32,441 bases of DNA from RUG11462 sp036308645 (GTDB lineage Bacteria; Bacillota; Clostridia; Oscillospirales; Acutalibacteraceae), in NCBI GenBank assembly GCA_036308645.1, contig JAXJVH010000015.1, forward strand, positions 1 to 32,441, in the 5' to 3' direction. Of this stretch, positions 24,718 through 32,441 are shown one piece after another. Every line of letters begins with the position of its first letter. The stretch's first letter is position 1. A model generated the notes under the pieces. It ran no database searches. It worked only from the letters and a program-made list of their open reading frames with translations, and was not told where the DNA came from. Position numbers and translations under genes: made by a program.

Positions 24718-26142
24718 TTATTCTTTTACTTTCATGCGTTTTTTTGTAACTAAAAGTACAACTGCAAGTAAAACTAAAACAGAACCGAGAATGTAGAATA
24801 TAGTTGTACCGATACCACCGGTAGAAGGAAGCAATGAACCTGATTCGTTAACAACATGAACACCGCCATTATCCCAAGTAGTAGTGCCGATCATATTAGC
24901 AGTCAGGTTAGCGGCATCAATTTTAACTTCTACTCGTGAAGAAAGTTTGTTATAGCCGTTAGGAGCCTTTGTTTCCTCTAAATAGTATATAGCGGTATCA
25001 AGACCTTTAATTACAACATTACCTGCGTCGATAGTATCAACTGTACCGCTTTCTCCGGCAACAGCTACACGGTACTCGGTTGCAGATTCTTTAATAAAAC
25101 TGATCACGTTGCCGCCTGTTGCAGCGTCATACAATTTGAATTGAGCGCCATCCAACACGGTGTTATCTACCTTTGTTTTAACCAATTGGAACTTGAATGT
25201 ATTTGTTTTGGTTTCTGATGGGGTGGTTTCCTTATCAGTATTAGTTGTATCTTTGTAAGAAAGATATGCTTCGTTGTCGTTGGTGCTACCGGAGATAACA
25301 GCGTCTTTATTCAAGACAGCAGAGTAAGTAACTTCAATTTTATCGTTAGGCTGAACACCATTAAAAGTAATTTCAAAGGTGTCTCCGTCTGTAGGAGCGG
25401 TGTAAACTGTGTAATCAGTGCCTGCAGTCTTTACAGTACCGTTAACTTTAACAACTATGTCGTTGTTGAATGTAAGACCTGCGTCCATTTTATCGTGCAT
25501 AACATAATCTTTCGGCTGAGCGTCTCTTGCTTCGATACTAACCTTGTAGTTTATTGTATCGCCGATAGTAGCGTCGTTACTAGGGCCCCAAGAACCGTTG
25601 CTGTCCTCTTGAACCTCTTTATAAAGAGTAGGCTCTGTGTTCTTATCCTTGATATAAACTTCTTTATCTGTAGTGTCAAGTGAGCAAATAGTGCCGGAGG
25701 TAGAACCTACAAGATAGTAACCAAGGCTAAGATTTTCAAATTTAACAAAATTACCTTCTGCAGTTTTTGTTTCTGTAGGTGTGATGGTGTTAGCGTCAGC
25801 ATAAGTTTTAGCCAATGTGGCAAAAGCGGCTACATCAGCACCGGCATGCCATGTAACGAGGCCGTTAGAATCGGTTTCAAGATAAATGCCTGCAACTGTA
25901 GCGCCCTCAACGAAAGACTTCCAAGCAGCCGTTGCCTTGTAAGAGTAAGTGTCTGCTGCTGTGTCGAAACTTTCGAGCTCGAGGATCTGGTAGATGCTGT
26001 AGTCCTTGCCGGAATTAGCGTTGTCAATACTGATTATACCTGTGTTGTCATTTGTGCCGCTTGCGGCGAATACTGTGGTGGCCAAGGAGAATACCATGAC
26101 CAATGCCAACAATACGCTGGCGAGTTTTTTTGCATGTTTCAT
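24718..26142 (-). CDS. Major pilin, SpaA/SpaH-type, LPSTG-anchored
   Basis: The ATG at 26142 with AAAGGA upstream starts a signal peptide ending 'TTVFAAS', giving 474 residues; a longer reading to 26217 has no start signal. Two or three isopeptide-forming beta domains follow. An E-box-like 'YYLEETKAPNGYNKL' lies near 384-398, a lysine in 'EPTLYKEV' is the candidate for subunit linkage, and 'VKTKVDNTVLDGAQFKLYDA' opens the last SpaA-type domain. LPSTG is at 438-442, then a membrane stretch and KKRMKVKE. Position next to srtC and low-complexity Thr/Asp-rich composition fit the main shaft subunit, polymerised by SrtC. Confidence 0.9.
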   Translation of the reverse strand: MKHAKKLASVLLALVMVFSLATTVFAASGTNDNTGIISIDNANSGKDYSIYQILELESFDTAADTYSYKATAAWKSFVEGATVAGIYLETDSNGLVTWHAGADVAAFATLAKTYADANTITPTETKTAEGNFVKFENLSLGYYLVGSTSGTICSLDTTDKEVYIKDKNTEPTLYKEVQEDSNGSWGPSNDATIGDTINYKVSIEARDAQPKDYVMHDKMDAGLTFNNDIVVKVNGTVKTAGTDYTVYTAPTDGDTFEITFNGVQPNDKIEVTYSAVLNKDAVISGSTNDNEAYLSYKDTTNTDKETTPSETKTNTFKFQLVKTKVDNTVLDGAQFKLYDAATGGNVISFIKESATEYRVAVAGESGTVDTIDAGNVVIKGLDTAIYYLEETKAPNGYNKLSSRVEVKIDAANLTANMIGTTTWDNGGVHVVNESGSLLPSTGGIGTTIFYILGSVLVLLAVVLLVTKKRMKVKE

Positions 26143-26181
26143 AGTTTTTTTCCTTTCTTCTTTGAAAAATTTTTTGTTTAA

Positions 26182-26209
26182 TAGGGTTTTTGCTGTTAGG
26201 GTTTTTGCT
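26182..26209 (-). repeat. Tandem 13-bp direct repeat in the pilin leader
   Basis: TAGGGTTTTTGCT occurs at 26182-26194 and 26197-26209, a 15-base period, between the tip adhesin stop and the pilin ribosome binding site. It could bind a regulator or simply be slippage; there is no further evidence. Confidence 0.5.
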
Positions 26210-26216
26210 ATGCACA

Positions 26217-29200
26217 TTAGGAAGATGCCACATCCTCCTCTCTGCGCTTTTTTTGTTTATATAACAGGATTACTGCGCACAAAATCAGCACAAGTCCTCC
26301 TGAGATATATGGTGTTGTTCCGATTCCGCCTGTGGCGGGCAGTTCATAACCTCGCTCATAGAAGCCGCTATCGTGATATTTGGATTCATAGAGTACTACG
26401 CTCATATCTTCGGCTTTCGGCATTGTAATTCCGAGAATTACCGTCTTTTGAAGTTTAAGTTTATCTGCGCTGTATACCGCAGTTGCGTCGGAATCGAGAG
26501 AGTCGTTACCGCCTAAATCGACCGGAGAACCGATATACGGTGAAATATAGTAACTGCCGCTTTCAAATTTGACGGCAAAAGTACCTGCGGGCATATCGTT
26601 AAACTTGTATCGTCCCGTTTCATATTCTTTTGCCTTGTCTGCTCCGGTGGCAAGCACGCTTATCTGCTTTCCGGTTTCAATCACAATCTGTGTGGATGTG
26701 CCGGGATAACAATACGGCACATAGTCGTCCTCGTTTTCGCCGGCTACCCGTACGGTATCTGAAACATTTTGACAGTAGAGATACTGTGCGGCGGCGCCCG
26801 TTTGGGTGAAGTCGAATACTCTCGAAGTGCCGTCTTTTAAACAAAGCGTAACAGATTTCAGGGTAACTTCCAAATTCGCCTGCGTGCCGGGGTCCCAACG
26901 TAATAAAGTAACTGTACCTGCCGGGGAATGCGCCCAGTTCGGAGCGCTCTGCAGGTCGTACACAAATTCCTGTTCTGCGGTAGAGGTCGATGTCGCTTTA
27001 ATGGAGTTCTCATCTTTTTCGGCTTCACCGTCTATCCCATAGAACAGTTGGGCAGTCATATCCGGCAGAAGTCCGCTTGCGACCACACGAATCTCGGATA
27101 AAGTTTCTGTGGTAAGGTCGCTGTACAGATCGCTTTTAATATACAACCTCGGGTCATCGCTTGTGTTTGTAAATACAGTACCCTCACGCAGTTTCCATAA
27201 CGAAACTTTTACGCCGCTTATTCGTCTGCTTGAGTCTTCGTTTTGCACACCGTCGGCGTTATCGTCCCTCCACGCAAGACCCTCGAGCGTACGAACAACG
27301 CTGTGTTCTTCTGTGGATGAGGTTAAATTGCCGTGTGAGAATATGTTATGATAAACGTTGTTTTTTCCGTTTAATTCACCGGGATTCAGTTTAATCACCA
27401 AATCAATATATACGCTCCTCTGGGAGTTCAGAGTACCAATCAGTGCCCAGGCAGCCGGCATCGTTCCATTCATGGCCGTAACCGAACCGACGGCATTGAT
27501 GTCTGCTTTCGTCCATGTTTTGATCTCGGCCTCGGAAATTTCCTGAAGCGTCTTTCCTGCGTATTTTTCGTCCAGCGTATAGTATAGCGTAAAGTTGGAC
27601 GGCGTGCATTTTTCCGCATTCAGATTCCAGCTTTTCACGGTGTAGCCGCCGGTAAAGCTGTTATCAAAATATCCGTTTCTGGGCATGGTATCCAGCATAA
27701 CGATATTGGGAATGGGAACCATAGAATTATTTTCATAGTAGATTACATAGTTTATCTCGCCGTCCGGCTCTACTACCGTGTTCGTAGAATACTTACCGTA
27801 AGCGCTGGCAGTACCTCGAGTAGTAACAACGCCTATTTCGGCATAGTTGCCGTTGGCGGTGCTTACCTGTCGCAAATCGTGAGTTGCGGTGATACGCACC
27901 TTATTCAGCAGATTGGTAGTGCCGAGCGGTACATCGTTTTCCGAATTATTTCGGTCGCCGATGTTAGCCGAGTAGTAGATTGCCGGCATTTTGGCTCCTA
28001 CTTGCACATCGGTGATTATCCACGTAAGCGTTTGAGTTCCGTCCTCATTGGTTGTTATGCTGTCGGGTTCTCGTAGTGTTCCGCCGGAAATCGAACCTTG
28101 CGTTCCGCCGGTTACCGACGTTTGGGTGTAAACTCCGCCAAAGTATGAAGAACCCGCTCGATAAGTAAGGTGCTTTGGCAGAGTATCTACAATGGTAACG
28201 GTAGTACTCAAACTCTGACCGCTCGTAGCGCCTGTATCGAAATAAGTTCTTGGGTTTAGTTTAAAATCGACCACACGCTGATCGGCGTCCATATTAAATG
28301 TGGTTTTATCTGTACTGTCGCTTCGTTGGCACAGACGTTTGGTAATGCCTGTTTTGTAACCGATGACAAGCAGGGTATCGCCCCAATGCTGCCAGTCGGA
28401 ATTGTGCGTTCCCTTCGCACCGCTGCCGTCTTCGGCATAGGTCTCTTTTGTGTACCAAATAGACCCTTGAATATTTGCATTTTTATAGTGGGTTGTCGGG
28501 AAACTGCTCAACTTAGTAGTAGGATCAGACCAATCGGGAATATCATCAAGAGTCATCTTCGCACTTTCAAAAAAGGATTTTGTCCATGCCCGAGAGGTGG
28601 AAGCCAACATAAAGGTCTGACCCGCCAAACTCATATCTTCCCGCACTTTGGCTTTTTGATGCAGAAGATAATGGGGCGTACCTTTTTCTTCGTAAACACC
28701 CTCTTTGAAACAGAAGAGCATTCCTACGCAAAGGTGTCCCTCGGGAATATCCGACAGGTTCTTATAAAAGACCATATCGTCCTCATAAGTGTGCAACAGT
28801 TCATAATCGCTCACCCAGTCTTTTCCGTCCTTTTTCGTGGCATAGTAAACCATCCACTCTTTTGGATTTGCGCCTTCGGAGAAGAATGTTTCCGGTGGGG
28901 TATCAATGATTTCAATGGCGCTTCCGTAAAACTTGGTCAGATTAGTACCCCAATAGAGAAGATTATCCGGTTCATTTTGATGTCTATAACTAAAGCCGCC
29001 CCTTATACGAAATTCTGTTCCGATTGCGGCAAAGTCCTTACCGTCATAAGGGTCGTCTGTGCCGACGCCTTTGTAGGAATAGTTGAGGTTTAGATATGCC
29101 ACACGGTTCTGTAAAGCTCCCGGTAATGTTAACGCCAATGTATACGCACTTCGGTCGTCGTTTGTTACCATCTGGGCGTCGTTTTTACCCGCAGAATCTT

Positions 29201-31028
29201 GGAAAACCGTTCCGCTGACCGAGGTTACTTTTAAATTCATTTCTTCAAACGTTGTGGAAAAAGCACCCTGTCCGTAATCCTGCACAACGTCAAAATTCGG
29301 ACCTGCGTTGTCGCTTGTTTCTCCAATCTTGTTAAAGGGCTGAACCATCCAGACTTCGCCGGCGGCGAAGCATCCGATACCCAGCGCCTCACCGTATTTG
29401 GCAGCGTCACCTTCCATATGCGCATCATTGTAAAGCGGCATTTTAGTCATATCAATTTTATAGCCGGACACCTTTATATGAACGATATTACCGGACTGCG
29501 TAGCCGTCCAACTACCGCTGTTATAGCAGGAGTTATTCTTGCCTCCGTTGGCGGCAGGAGCAGCCGCCTGCGCATTACCGTGGGAATCATAAAACACACG
29601 TCCGTCGTTGTTTGTCTTGCCGTAGGGCGTAGCAATATTTGCATCGCAACTCCAAAGCAACGGCATATAGGTATCCTTTACATTTACCTGCTGTCCTTGG
29701 GTATATCCACTACCTGCATTCGGCATATTAATCTTATATACCGATGAAGCTTTCAAATCGAAAGTAATGTCGCTTCCGTCCGGCAATTCAATTCCCTTAA
29801 ATCCTTTAGAAGCGTTATCGTTGTAAAGTTGTATCGTAATACCGAGTTTGCTTACACGTCCTGTTACTCTGCCTTTTCCGTAGCCGTCGCCGTAGGCTTG
29901 CGCAAGGGCGTTACCCGAATTAAAATCAAAAGTATTCTTATAAACGGATTGTCCGCCAAGTTGGATATTGTATTTCGGTGTGGCAGAAACGGTGACCTCA
30001 TCCGCTTGCACGGTGAACTTTTCCTGCTTGCCTTCGTGGGTTGAACAAACTCCGTCCCACGCACCGTATTCCATAGCGACGCTTAAAATCGGCGCAAACT
30101 TCTCGCCGTTTTTCATTGATTTTACATTAACTGTCACATTTTCGCCGAAACTTCCCGGTACTACAGAACTGTTTCCCTCCGAGGGTAGCAGTCGCTTATA
30201 GCAAGTAAGAACCTGACACTCTGTATCCACACCGTTTATGCTTCGGGTTTCTGTGGTAAGTTTCGGGGCATATCCGCTTGTTTGATCCATCCATGCCATA
30301 GCGGTTTGGTCAAAAATCGCCTCATCTTTATTAAGCGGCAGGACAAATTCCAGTTTAACTCGGGCTTCGCTGTAACCGGTGCTTGTATATGACTCCATCT
30401 CAACCGTAAAACGATAGGTAACCGTATCAAAAGTACGCACGATTTTGTTACTGTTACCGGAATCGTTGCCCGAATCGTCATTTTCGTCAAACGGCGCTGT
30501 GCCGTCTACAATTTCGTTTATTTCAATTCTTGTAACTCTTGCGCTGTCATCATTAAGAATCGGTAAATCTGCGTATGTTGTCGCCGACCAAATCCATTCA
30601 AGCGCCATGAGTTTATCTGCGTTACTAACCTTTGCTTTTTGGGCGTCGGTCAGGGCGCTGTATTTTGCATAAGCGGTATTAACCTGCGGATAAACGCCCG
30701 AGAGATAGTCTTCAAGTCCGTCATCGTCCTCTGCTTCTTCAAAATCTTCAGCGGTTTCCTCAATCTCATCAGAGGTGGGCAGAGAATCGATAAGGGCAAT
30801 GACCTTGTCGACTTTTGCCTGTTCCTCCTCGGTCAATTCCGTTTCGCCTTTACTTTCTTGTTCTGAAACACTTTGCTCTGTTTCCAGTGTTATGGCAGGA
30901 AGAATAAGCGCATAGGTAGTGCAAAACACCACCACTGCGGCGAGAAAGGTCATTATTTGATACCAGCGTTTTTTTCGCTTATGGGCTTTATTATATTTTT
31001 CTGCGTCTTTAAACGCAAACTGCCTCAT
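26217..31028 (-). CDS. Pilus tip adhesin, 1603 residues, LPATG-anchored
   Basis: The N-terminus has a basic stretch, then 'YQIMTFLAAVVVFCTTYALI' and LPAITLE, a signal/anchor typical of large clostridial pilus-tip proteins. An acidic helical region (about 60-150, with 'ALTDAQKAKVSNADKL') precedes a very long adhesive region (about 160-1240) without an obvious known fold, apart from DUF11-like pieces such as 'VVEPDGEINYVIYYENNS'. An SdrD B-like domain starts near residue 1249 ('LEGLAWRDDNADGVQNED') and ends around 1520 ('GRYKFNDMPAGTFAVKF'). LPATG lies near 1566, then a membrane stretch and KKRREED. AAAGGA precedes the ATG. It is third in the pilus operon, as tip proteins often are. Its ligand is unknown. 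Confidence 0.85.
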   Translation of the reverse strand: MRQFAFKDAEKYNKAHKRKKRWYQIMTFLAAVVVFCTTYALILPAITLETEQSVSEQESKGETELTEEEQAKVDKVIALIDSLPTSDEIEETAEDFEEAEDDDGLEDYLSGVYPQVNTAYAKYSALTDAQKAKVSNADKLMALEWIWSATTYADLPILNDDSARVTRIEINEIVDGTAPFDENDDSGNDSGNSNKIVRTFDTVTYRFTVEMESYTSTGYSEARVKLEFVLPLNKDEAIFDQTAMAWMDQTSGYAPKLTTETRSINGVDTECQVLTCYKRLLPSEGNSSVVPGSFGENVTVNVKSMKNGEKFAPILSVAMEYGAWDGVCSTHEGKQEKFTVQADEVTVSATPKYNIQLGGQSVYKNTFDFNSGNALAQAYGDGYGKGRVTGRVSKLGITIQLYNDNASKGFKGIELPDGSDITFDLKASSVYKINMPNAGSGYTQGQQVNVKDTYMPLLWSCDANIATPYGKTNNDGRVFYDSHGNAQAAAPAANGGKNNSCYNSGSWTATQSGNIVHIKVSGYKIDMTKMPLYNDAHMEGDAAKYGEALGIGCFAAGEVWMVQPFNKIGETSDNAGPNFDVVQDYGQGAFSTTFEEMNLKVTSVSGTVFQDSAGKNDAQMVTNDDRSAYTLALTLPGALQNRVAYLNLNYSYKGVGTDDPYDGKDFAAIGTEFRIRGGFSYRHQNEPDNLLYWGTNLTKFYGSAIEIIDTPPETFFSEGANPKEWMVYYATKKDGKDWVSDYELLHTYEDDMVFYKNLSDIPEGHLCVGMLFCFKEGVYEEKGTPHYLLHQKAKVREDMSLAGQTFMLASTSRAWTKSFFESAKMTLDDIPDWSDPTTKLSSFPTTHYKNANIQGSIWYTKETYAEDGSGAKGTHNSDWQHWGDTLLVIGYKTGITKRLCQRSDSTDKTTFNMDADQRVVDFKLNPRTYFDTGATSGQSLSTTVTIVDTLPKHLTYRAGSSYFGGVYTQTSVTGGTQGSISGGTLREPDSITTNEDGTQTLTWIITDVQVGAKMPAIYYSANIGDRNNSENDVPLGTTNLLNKVRITATHDLRQVSTANGNYAEIGVVTTRGTASAYGKYSTNTVVEPDGEINYVIYYENNSMVPIPNIVMLDTMPRNGYFDNSFTGGYTVKSWNLNAEKCTPSNFTLYYTLDEKYAGKTLQEISEAEIKTWTKADINAVGSVTAMNGTMPAAWALIGTLNSQRSVYIDLVIKLNPGELNGKNNVYHNIFSHGNLTSSTEEHSVVRTLEGLAWRDDNADGVQNEDSSRRISGVKVSLWKLREGTVFTNTSDDPRLYIKSDLYSDLTTETLSEIRVVASGLLPDMTAQLFYGIDGEAEKDENSIKATSTSTAEQEFVYDLQSAPNWAHSPAGTVTLLRWDPGTQANLEVTLKSVTLCLKDGTSRVFDFTQTGAAAQYLYCQNVSDTVRVAGENEDDYVPYCYPGTSTQIVIETGKQISVLATGADKAKEYETGRYKFNDMPAGTFAVKFESGSYYISPYIGSPVDLGGNDSLDSDATAVYSADKLKLQKTVILGITMPKAEDMSVVLYESKYHDSGFYERGYELPATGGIGTTPYISGGLVLILCAVILLYKQKKRREEDVASS

Positions 31029-31047
31029 AATCCTTTCACCAAATCTC

Positions 31048-31638
31048 CTATTCTAAAGTACCGAAGTTCGGCAAAGGCCAAACTCGGAATACAATTTTTC
31101 CTACAATTTGTTCTTCAGATACACATCCGATTGTCGAACTTCGGGAGTCGACAGAAGTTGCTCGGTGGTCGCCCATACAGAAATACCGACTGTCAGGCAC
31201 CTGATAGGGCAATTCAATATCGCAATCTCCCAAGGCTTTATCTTTAACATACGGTTCATCGAGCGTTTTGCCGTCTACGGTTACATTTCCGTCTTCGTCA
31301 ATGTTCACCCATTGACCCGGCCCTGCGATGCAGCGTTTAACCAAAATCTTATTGCCTATGTAAAACGCTACCAACTCGCCCGGCTCAAAGTCTGAACCTT
31401 TAACGGAAATTACAATGTTCCCCTCTTCCAATGTAGGAGTCATAGACGCACCGTGAATCTGCAAAACGGGCATCCATATAGTCGCAACCAACACGGCTAC
31501 AGCCGCTACTACCACAAGGGTATAAATAGTGCTTTTAAGCACCTTTTTGTATCGCTTTTTGAATTTTTCTCTGCCGAGTTCCGCTTTAAGTTGTTCCAAA
31601 GACGGAGTATCAGAGTGAATCCTTGTTTTCGACTTCAT
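31048..31638 (-). CDS. Signal peptidase I of the pilus operon
   Basis: The protein has 196 residues with one membrane segment (about 37-57). It has the bacterial Ser/Lys dyad: Ser65 in 'QIHGASMTPTL' and Lys101 in 'KILVKRCIAGPG'. The later boxes 'YFCMGDHRATSVDSRS' and 'IVGKIVFRVWP' are also typical. It is thus the Lys-type enzyme, unlike the His-type SipW enzymes of the convergent operon. Dedicated peptidases of this kind process pilins or take part in their assembly (compare the SipA proteins of pilus islands). AAAGGAAA precedes the ATG. It overlaps the upstream coiled-coil gene by 29 bases. Confidence 0.9.
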   Translation of the reverse strand: MKSKTRIHSDTPSLEQLKAELGREKFKKRYKKVLKSTIYTLVVVAAVAVLVATIWMPVLQIHGASMTPTLEEGNIVISVKGSDFEPGELVAFYIGNKILVKRCIAGPGQWVNIDEDGNVTVDGKTLDEPYVKDKALGDCDIELPYQVPDSRYFCMGDHRATSVDSRSSTIGCVSEEQIVGKIVFRVWPLPNFGTLE

Positions 31639-31900
31639 AAATACTGCTTTCCTTTTGTGCCATTATACGTACATTTTCAAGATATTGCTTAACGGCTTTA
31701 TCAGCTGCTTCAAATACATTATTAATATGCAAAGCAGCCTCTGCAATGGAACCGGCTTTATCAATTGCAATTCTGCGGTCGTTCAACTGCGCCTCTGCCT
31801 GCTCTAACTTTAATTTTAACTGTTCGTTTTCTGTTGTTTTTTCAATCAACATTTCCAGCAGTTCGCTTCGGCTTAAACGCCTTAACTCTTTGTCGGTCAT
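31610..31900 (-). CDS. Small coiled-coil protein, first gene of the pilus operon
   Basis: This 96-residue soluble protein opens with 'MTDKELRRLSRSELLEMLIE', followed by a heptad-like coiled coil ('NEQLKLKLEQAEAQLNDRRI') and a helical C-terminus. It has no signal or membrane segment. Proteins of this kind are common before the signal peptidase gene in clostridial surface-protein operons, but their task is unknown. GGAG stands 7 bases before the ATG. The 29-base overlap with the signal peptidase gene points to coupled translation, possibly a cytoplasmic assembly or regulatory partner. Confidence 0.75.
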   Translation of the reverse strand: MTDKELRRLSRSELLEMLIEKTTENEQLKLKLEQAEAQLNDRRIAIDKAGSIAEAALHINNVFEAADKAVKQYLENVRIMAQKESSIYEVENKDSL

Positions 31901-32034
31901 CCGGTTTCTCCAAATCTACGTTATTCTATATTATATATTATGAAATTATAAAGTATGAAAGCCAAAAAAAGCCTTTCTTATTTTGGTACTTTTAGCACAC
32001 TTTAAAAATAAAAAAAGCAGTAGTACCCCTTGTT

Positions 32035-32325
32035 ACATAATTTTCATTATGTGGTTAAACATTTCCAATAACGGATACATATCCTATTAAATTCAAATTT
32101 ATTATAGCACCGTCACAAAAAAAGTCAAGGGAAAGTATGTAAAAATATCCAAAAAAATTTGATTTTAAACAGGCTAACAGAAAATAAAACAACACAAATT
32201 CACCCTCAAAATCCATTTTTGTAAAAATATGTATGAAGGTGTGCTTTTGTGCGCCCAAAATTTAAGGCGTTGTCGATTGGTTGGTATTCTGTAAAGGCGA
32301 GTATACCACATAATGAAAATTATGT
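32035..32325. promoter_or_regulatory. Candidate invertible promoter segment with 21-bp inverted repeats
   Basis: The 21 bases at 32035-32055 are the exact reverse complement of 32305-32325, and the match stops sharply on both sides. The 249 bases between hold the only consensus promoter of the pilus operon, now pointing towards it. Each repeat is itself a hairpin (ACATAAT-GAAA-ATTATGT). Size, spacing and position upstream of a surface-structure operon agree with phase-variation switches, including those of Clostridioides difficile whose repeats are also about 21 bp. No matching recombinase is in the window. The small minus-strand reading frame inside shows no gene-like features. Confidence 0.65.
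32101..32128 (-). promoter_or_regulatory. Promoter of the pilus operon
   Basis: On the minus strand TTGACT (32123-32128) and a perfect TATAAT (32101-32106) are 16 bases apart. The transcript would start near 32094, leaving an untranslated leader of about 190 bases before the first gene. The leader contains the left inverted repeat as a hairpin and a T-rich stretch, but no riboswitch that I recognise. Confidence 0.75.
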
Positions 32326-32336
32326 GGTATTTTTTA
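32303..32336 (+). terminator. Rightward terminator overlapping the distal inverted repeat
   Basis: ATACCACATAAT (32303-32314) pairs perfectly with ATTATGTGGTAT (32319-32330) around a GAAA loop, followed by TTTTTT. No rightward gene precedes it. It would catch transcription from the pilus promoter if the segment were inverted, which supports the switch model. Confidence 0.85.
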
Positions 32337-32441
32337 TGGTTCTTTTGCAAAAGTTGGGGTGTAGATTGGCTCCCTCTGACGAGGGAGCTGTCGAGCGAAG
32401 CGAGACTGAGGGAGAGAAAAGCCGAAGTATATATCTATCTT
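32335..32441. repeat. Palindromic intergenic repeat, copy C (runs off the window)
   Basis: The segment from ATGGTTCTTTTGCAAAAGTT through GGCTCCCTCTGACGAGGGAG (from 32368) to the window end is nearly identical to the reverse complement of copy B and its right flank (about 22012-22116). Only part of the element is visible. Confidence 0.8.

Noticed and set aside
26143..26217. N-terminal extension of the major pilin to 26217
   Set aside because: AAAGGA lies just before the ATG at 26142 and a normal signal peptide starts there; the extension also covers the tandem repeat and reaches the tip adhesin stop.
28326..29093. 255-codon plus-strand frame inside the tip adhesin gene
   Set aside because: It is antisense to a gene with clear signal, domain and anchor features and shows no motif or start signal of its own.
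31900..32094. Riboswitch in the leader of the pilus operon
   Set aside because: The 190-base leader has the repeat hairpin and T-rich runs, but none of the c-di-GMP-I or -II blocks or other riboswitch signatures I know.
32055..32258. 67-codon minus-strand frame inside the invertible segment
   Set aside because: It has a TTG start without a ribosome binding site, a Phe-rich sequence from AT-rich DNA, and contains the consensus promoter.
1..32441. CRISPR array
   Set aside because: No regularly spaced direct repeats with unique spacers were seen; the repeats present are dispersed palindromes, inverted pairs or single duplications.

Overview
The window looks like the chromosome of a low-GC Gram-positive gut bacterium of the class Clostridia, most likely an Oscillospiraceae/Ruminococcaceae relative. 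Grounds: AAAGGAGG-type ribosome binding sites, a CdaA/CdaR pair, sortases with LPXTG substrates, SipW-type signal peptidases, and a palindromic 'CTCCCTCTGACGAGGGAG' repeat that I recall as abundant in this group. This assignment is inference, since no rRNA or species marker is present.

Layout. (1) 1-5.9 kb is housekeeping DNA: the tail of an ATPase gene; a leftward operon of a membrane glycosyltransferase, the c-di-AMP synthase CdaA, its regulator CdaR and a ComEA-like helix-hairpin-helix protein; then a rightward DedA / divergent-PAP2 pair. (2) 5.9-12.4 kb starts at tRNA-Leu(UAG), whose last 21 bases are repeated 219 bp downstream. It then holds remains of an integrated element: a serine recombinase lacking its catalytic N-terminus, an XRE regulator, a zinc-finger-like protein, a sigma-70-like gene split by an in-frame stop, and a scrap of another XRE gene. 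(3) 12.4-21.8 kb is a rightward surface-fibre operon. It begins with a consensus promoter, a probable c-di-GMP-I riboswitch and an overlapping terminator. It encodes two SipW-type signal peptidases, a TasA/camelysin-like protein, three more small exported proteins (one with an SPMTG sortase-like motif), and a 1435-residue secreted protein. (4) 22.2-31.9 kb is a leftward, convergent sortase-pilus operon: coiled-coil protein, signal peptidase I, 1603-residue tip adhesin (LPATG), major pilin (LPSTG), class C sortase, minor/basal pilin (LPQTG) and a second sortase.

The most interesting observation is upstream of the pilus operon. Its only consensus promoter lies inside a segment bounded by two perfect 21-bp inverted repeats (32035-32055 and 32305-32325), the geometry of a phase-variation switch like the 21-bp-repeat switches of Clostridioides difficile. 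A strong rightward terminator with no gene in front of it contains the distal repeat and would stop transcription if the promoter were flipped. The two neighbouring surface systems therefore seem to be controlled in different ways: the SipW/TasA-like fibres by c-di-GMP through RNA, and the covalent pilus by DNA inversion. The second sortase of the pilus operon might also anchor the SPMTG protein of the fibre operon.

Three copies of a palindromic repeat occur at intergenic positions. Two are inverted relative to each other and bracket the pilus operon. One of these sits between two near-identical copies of a 53-bp terminator.
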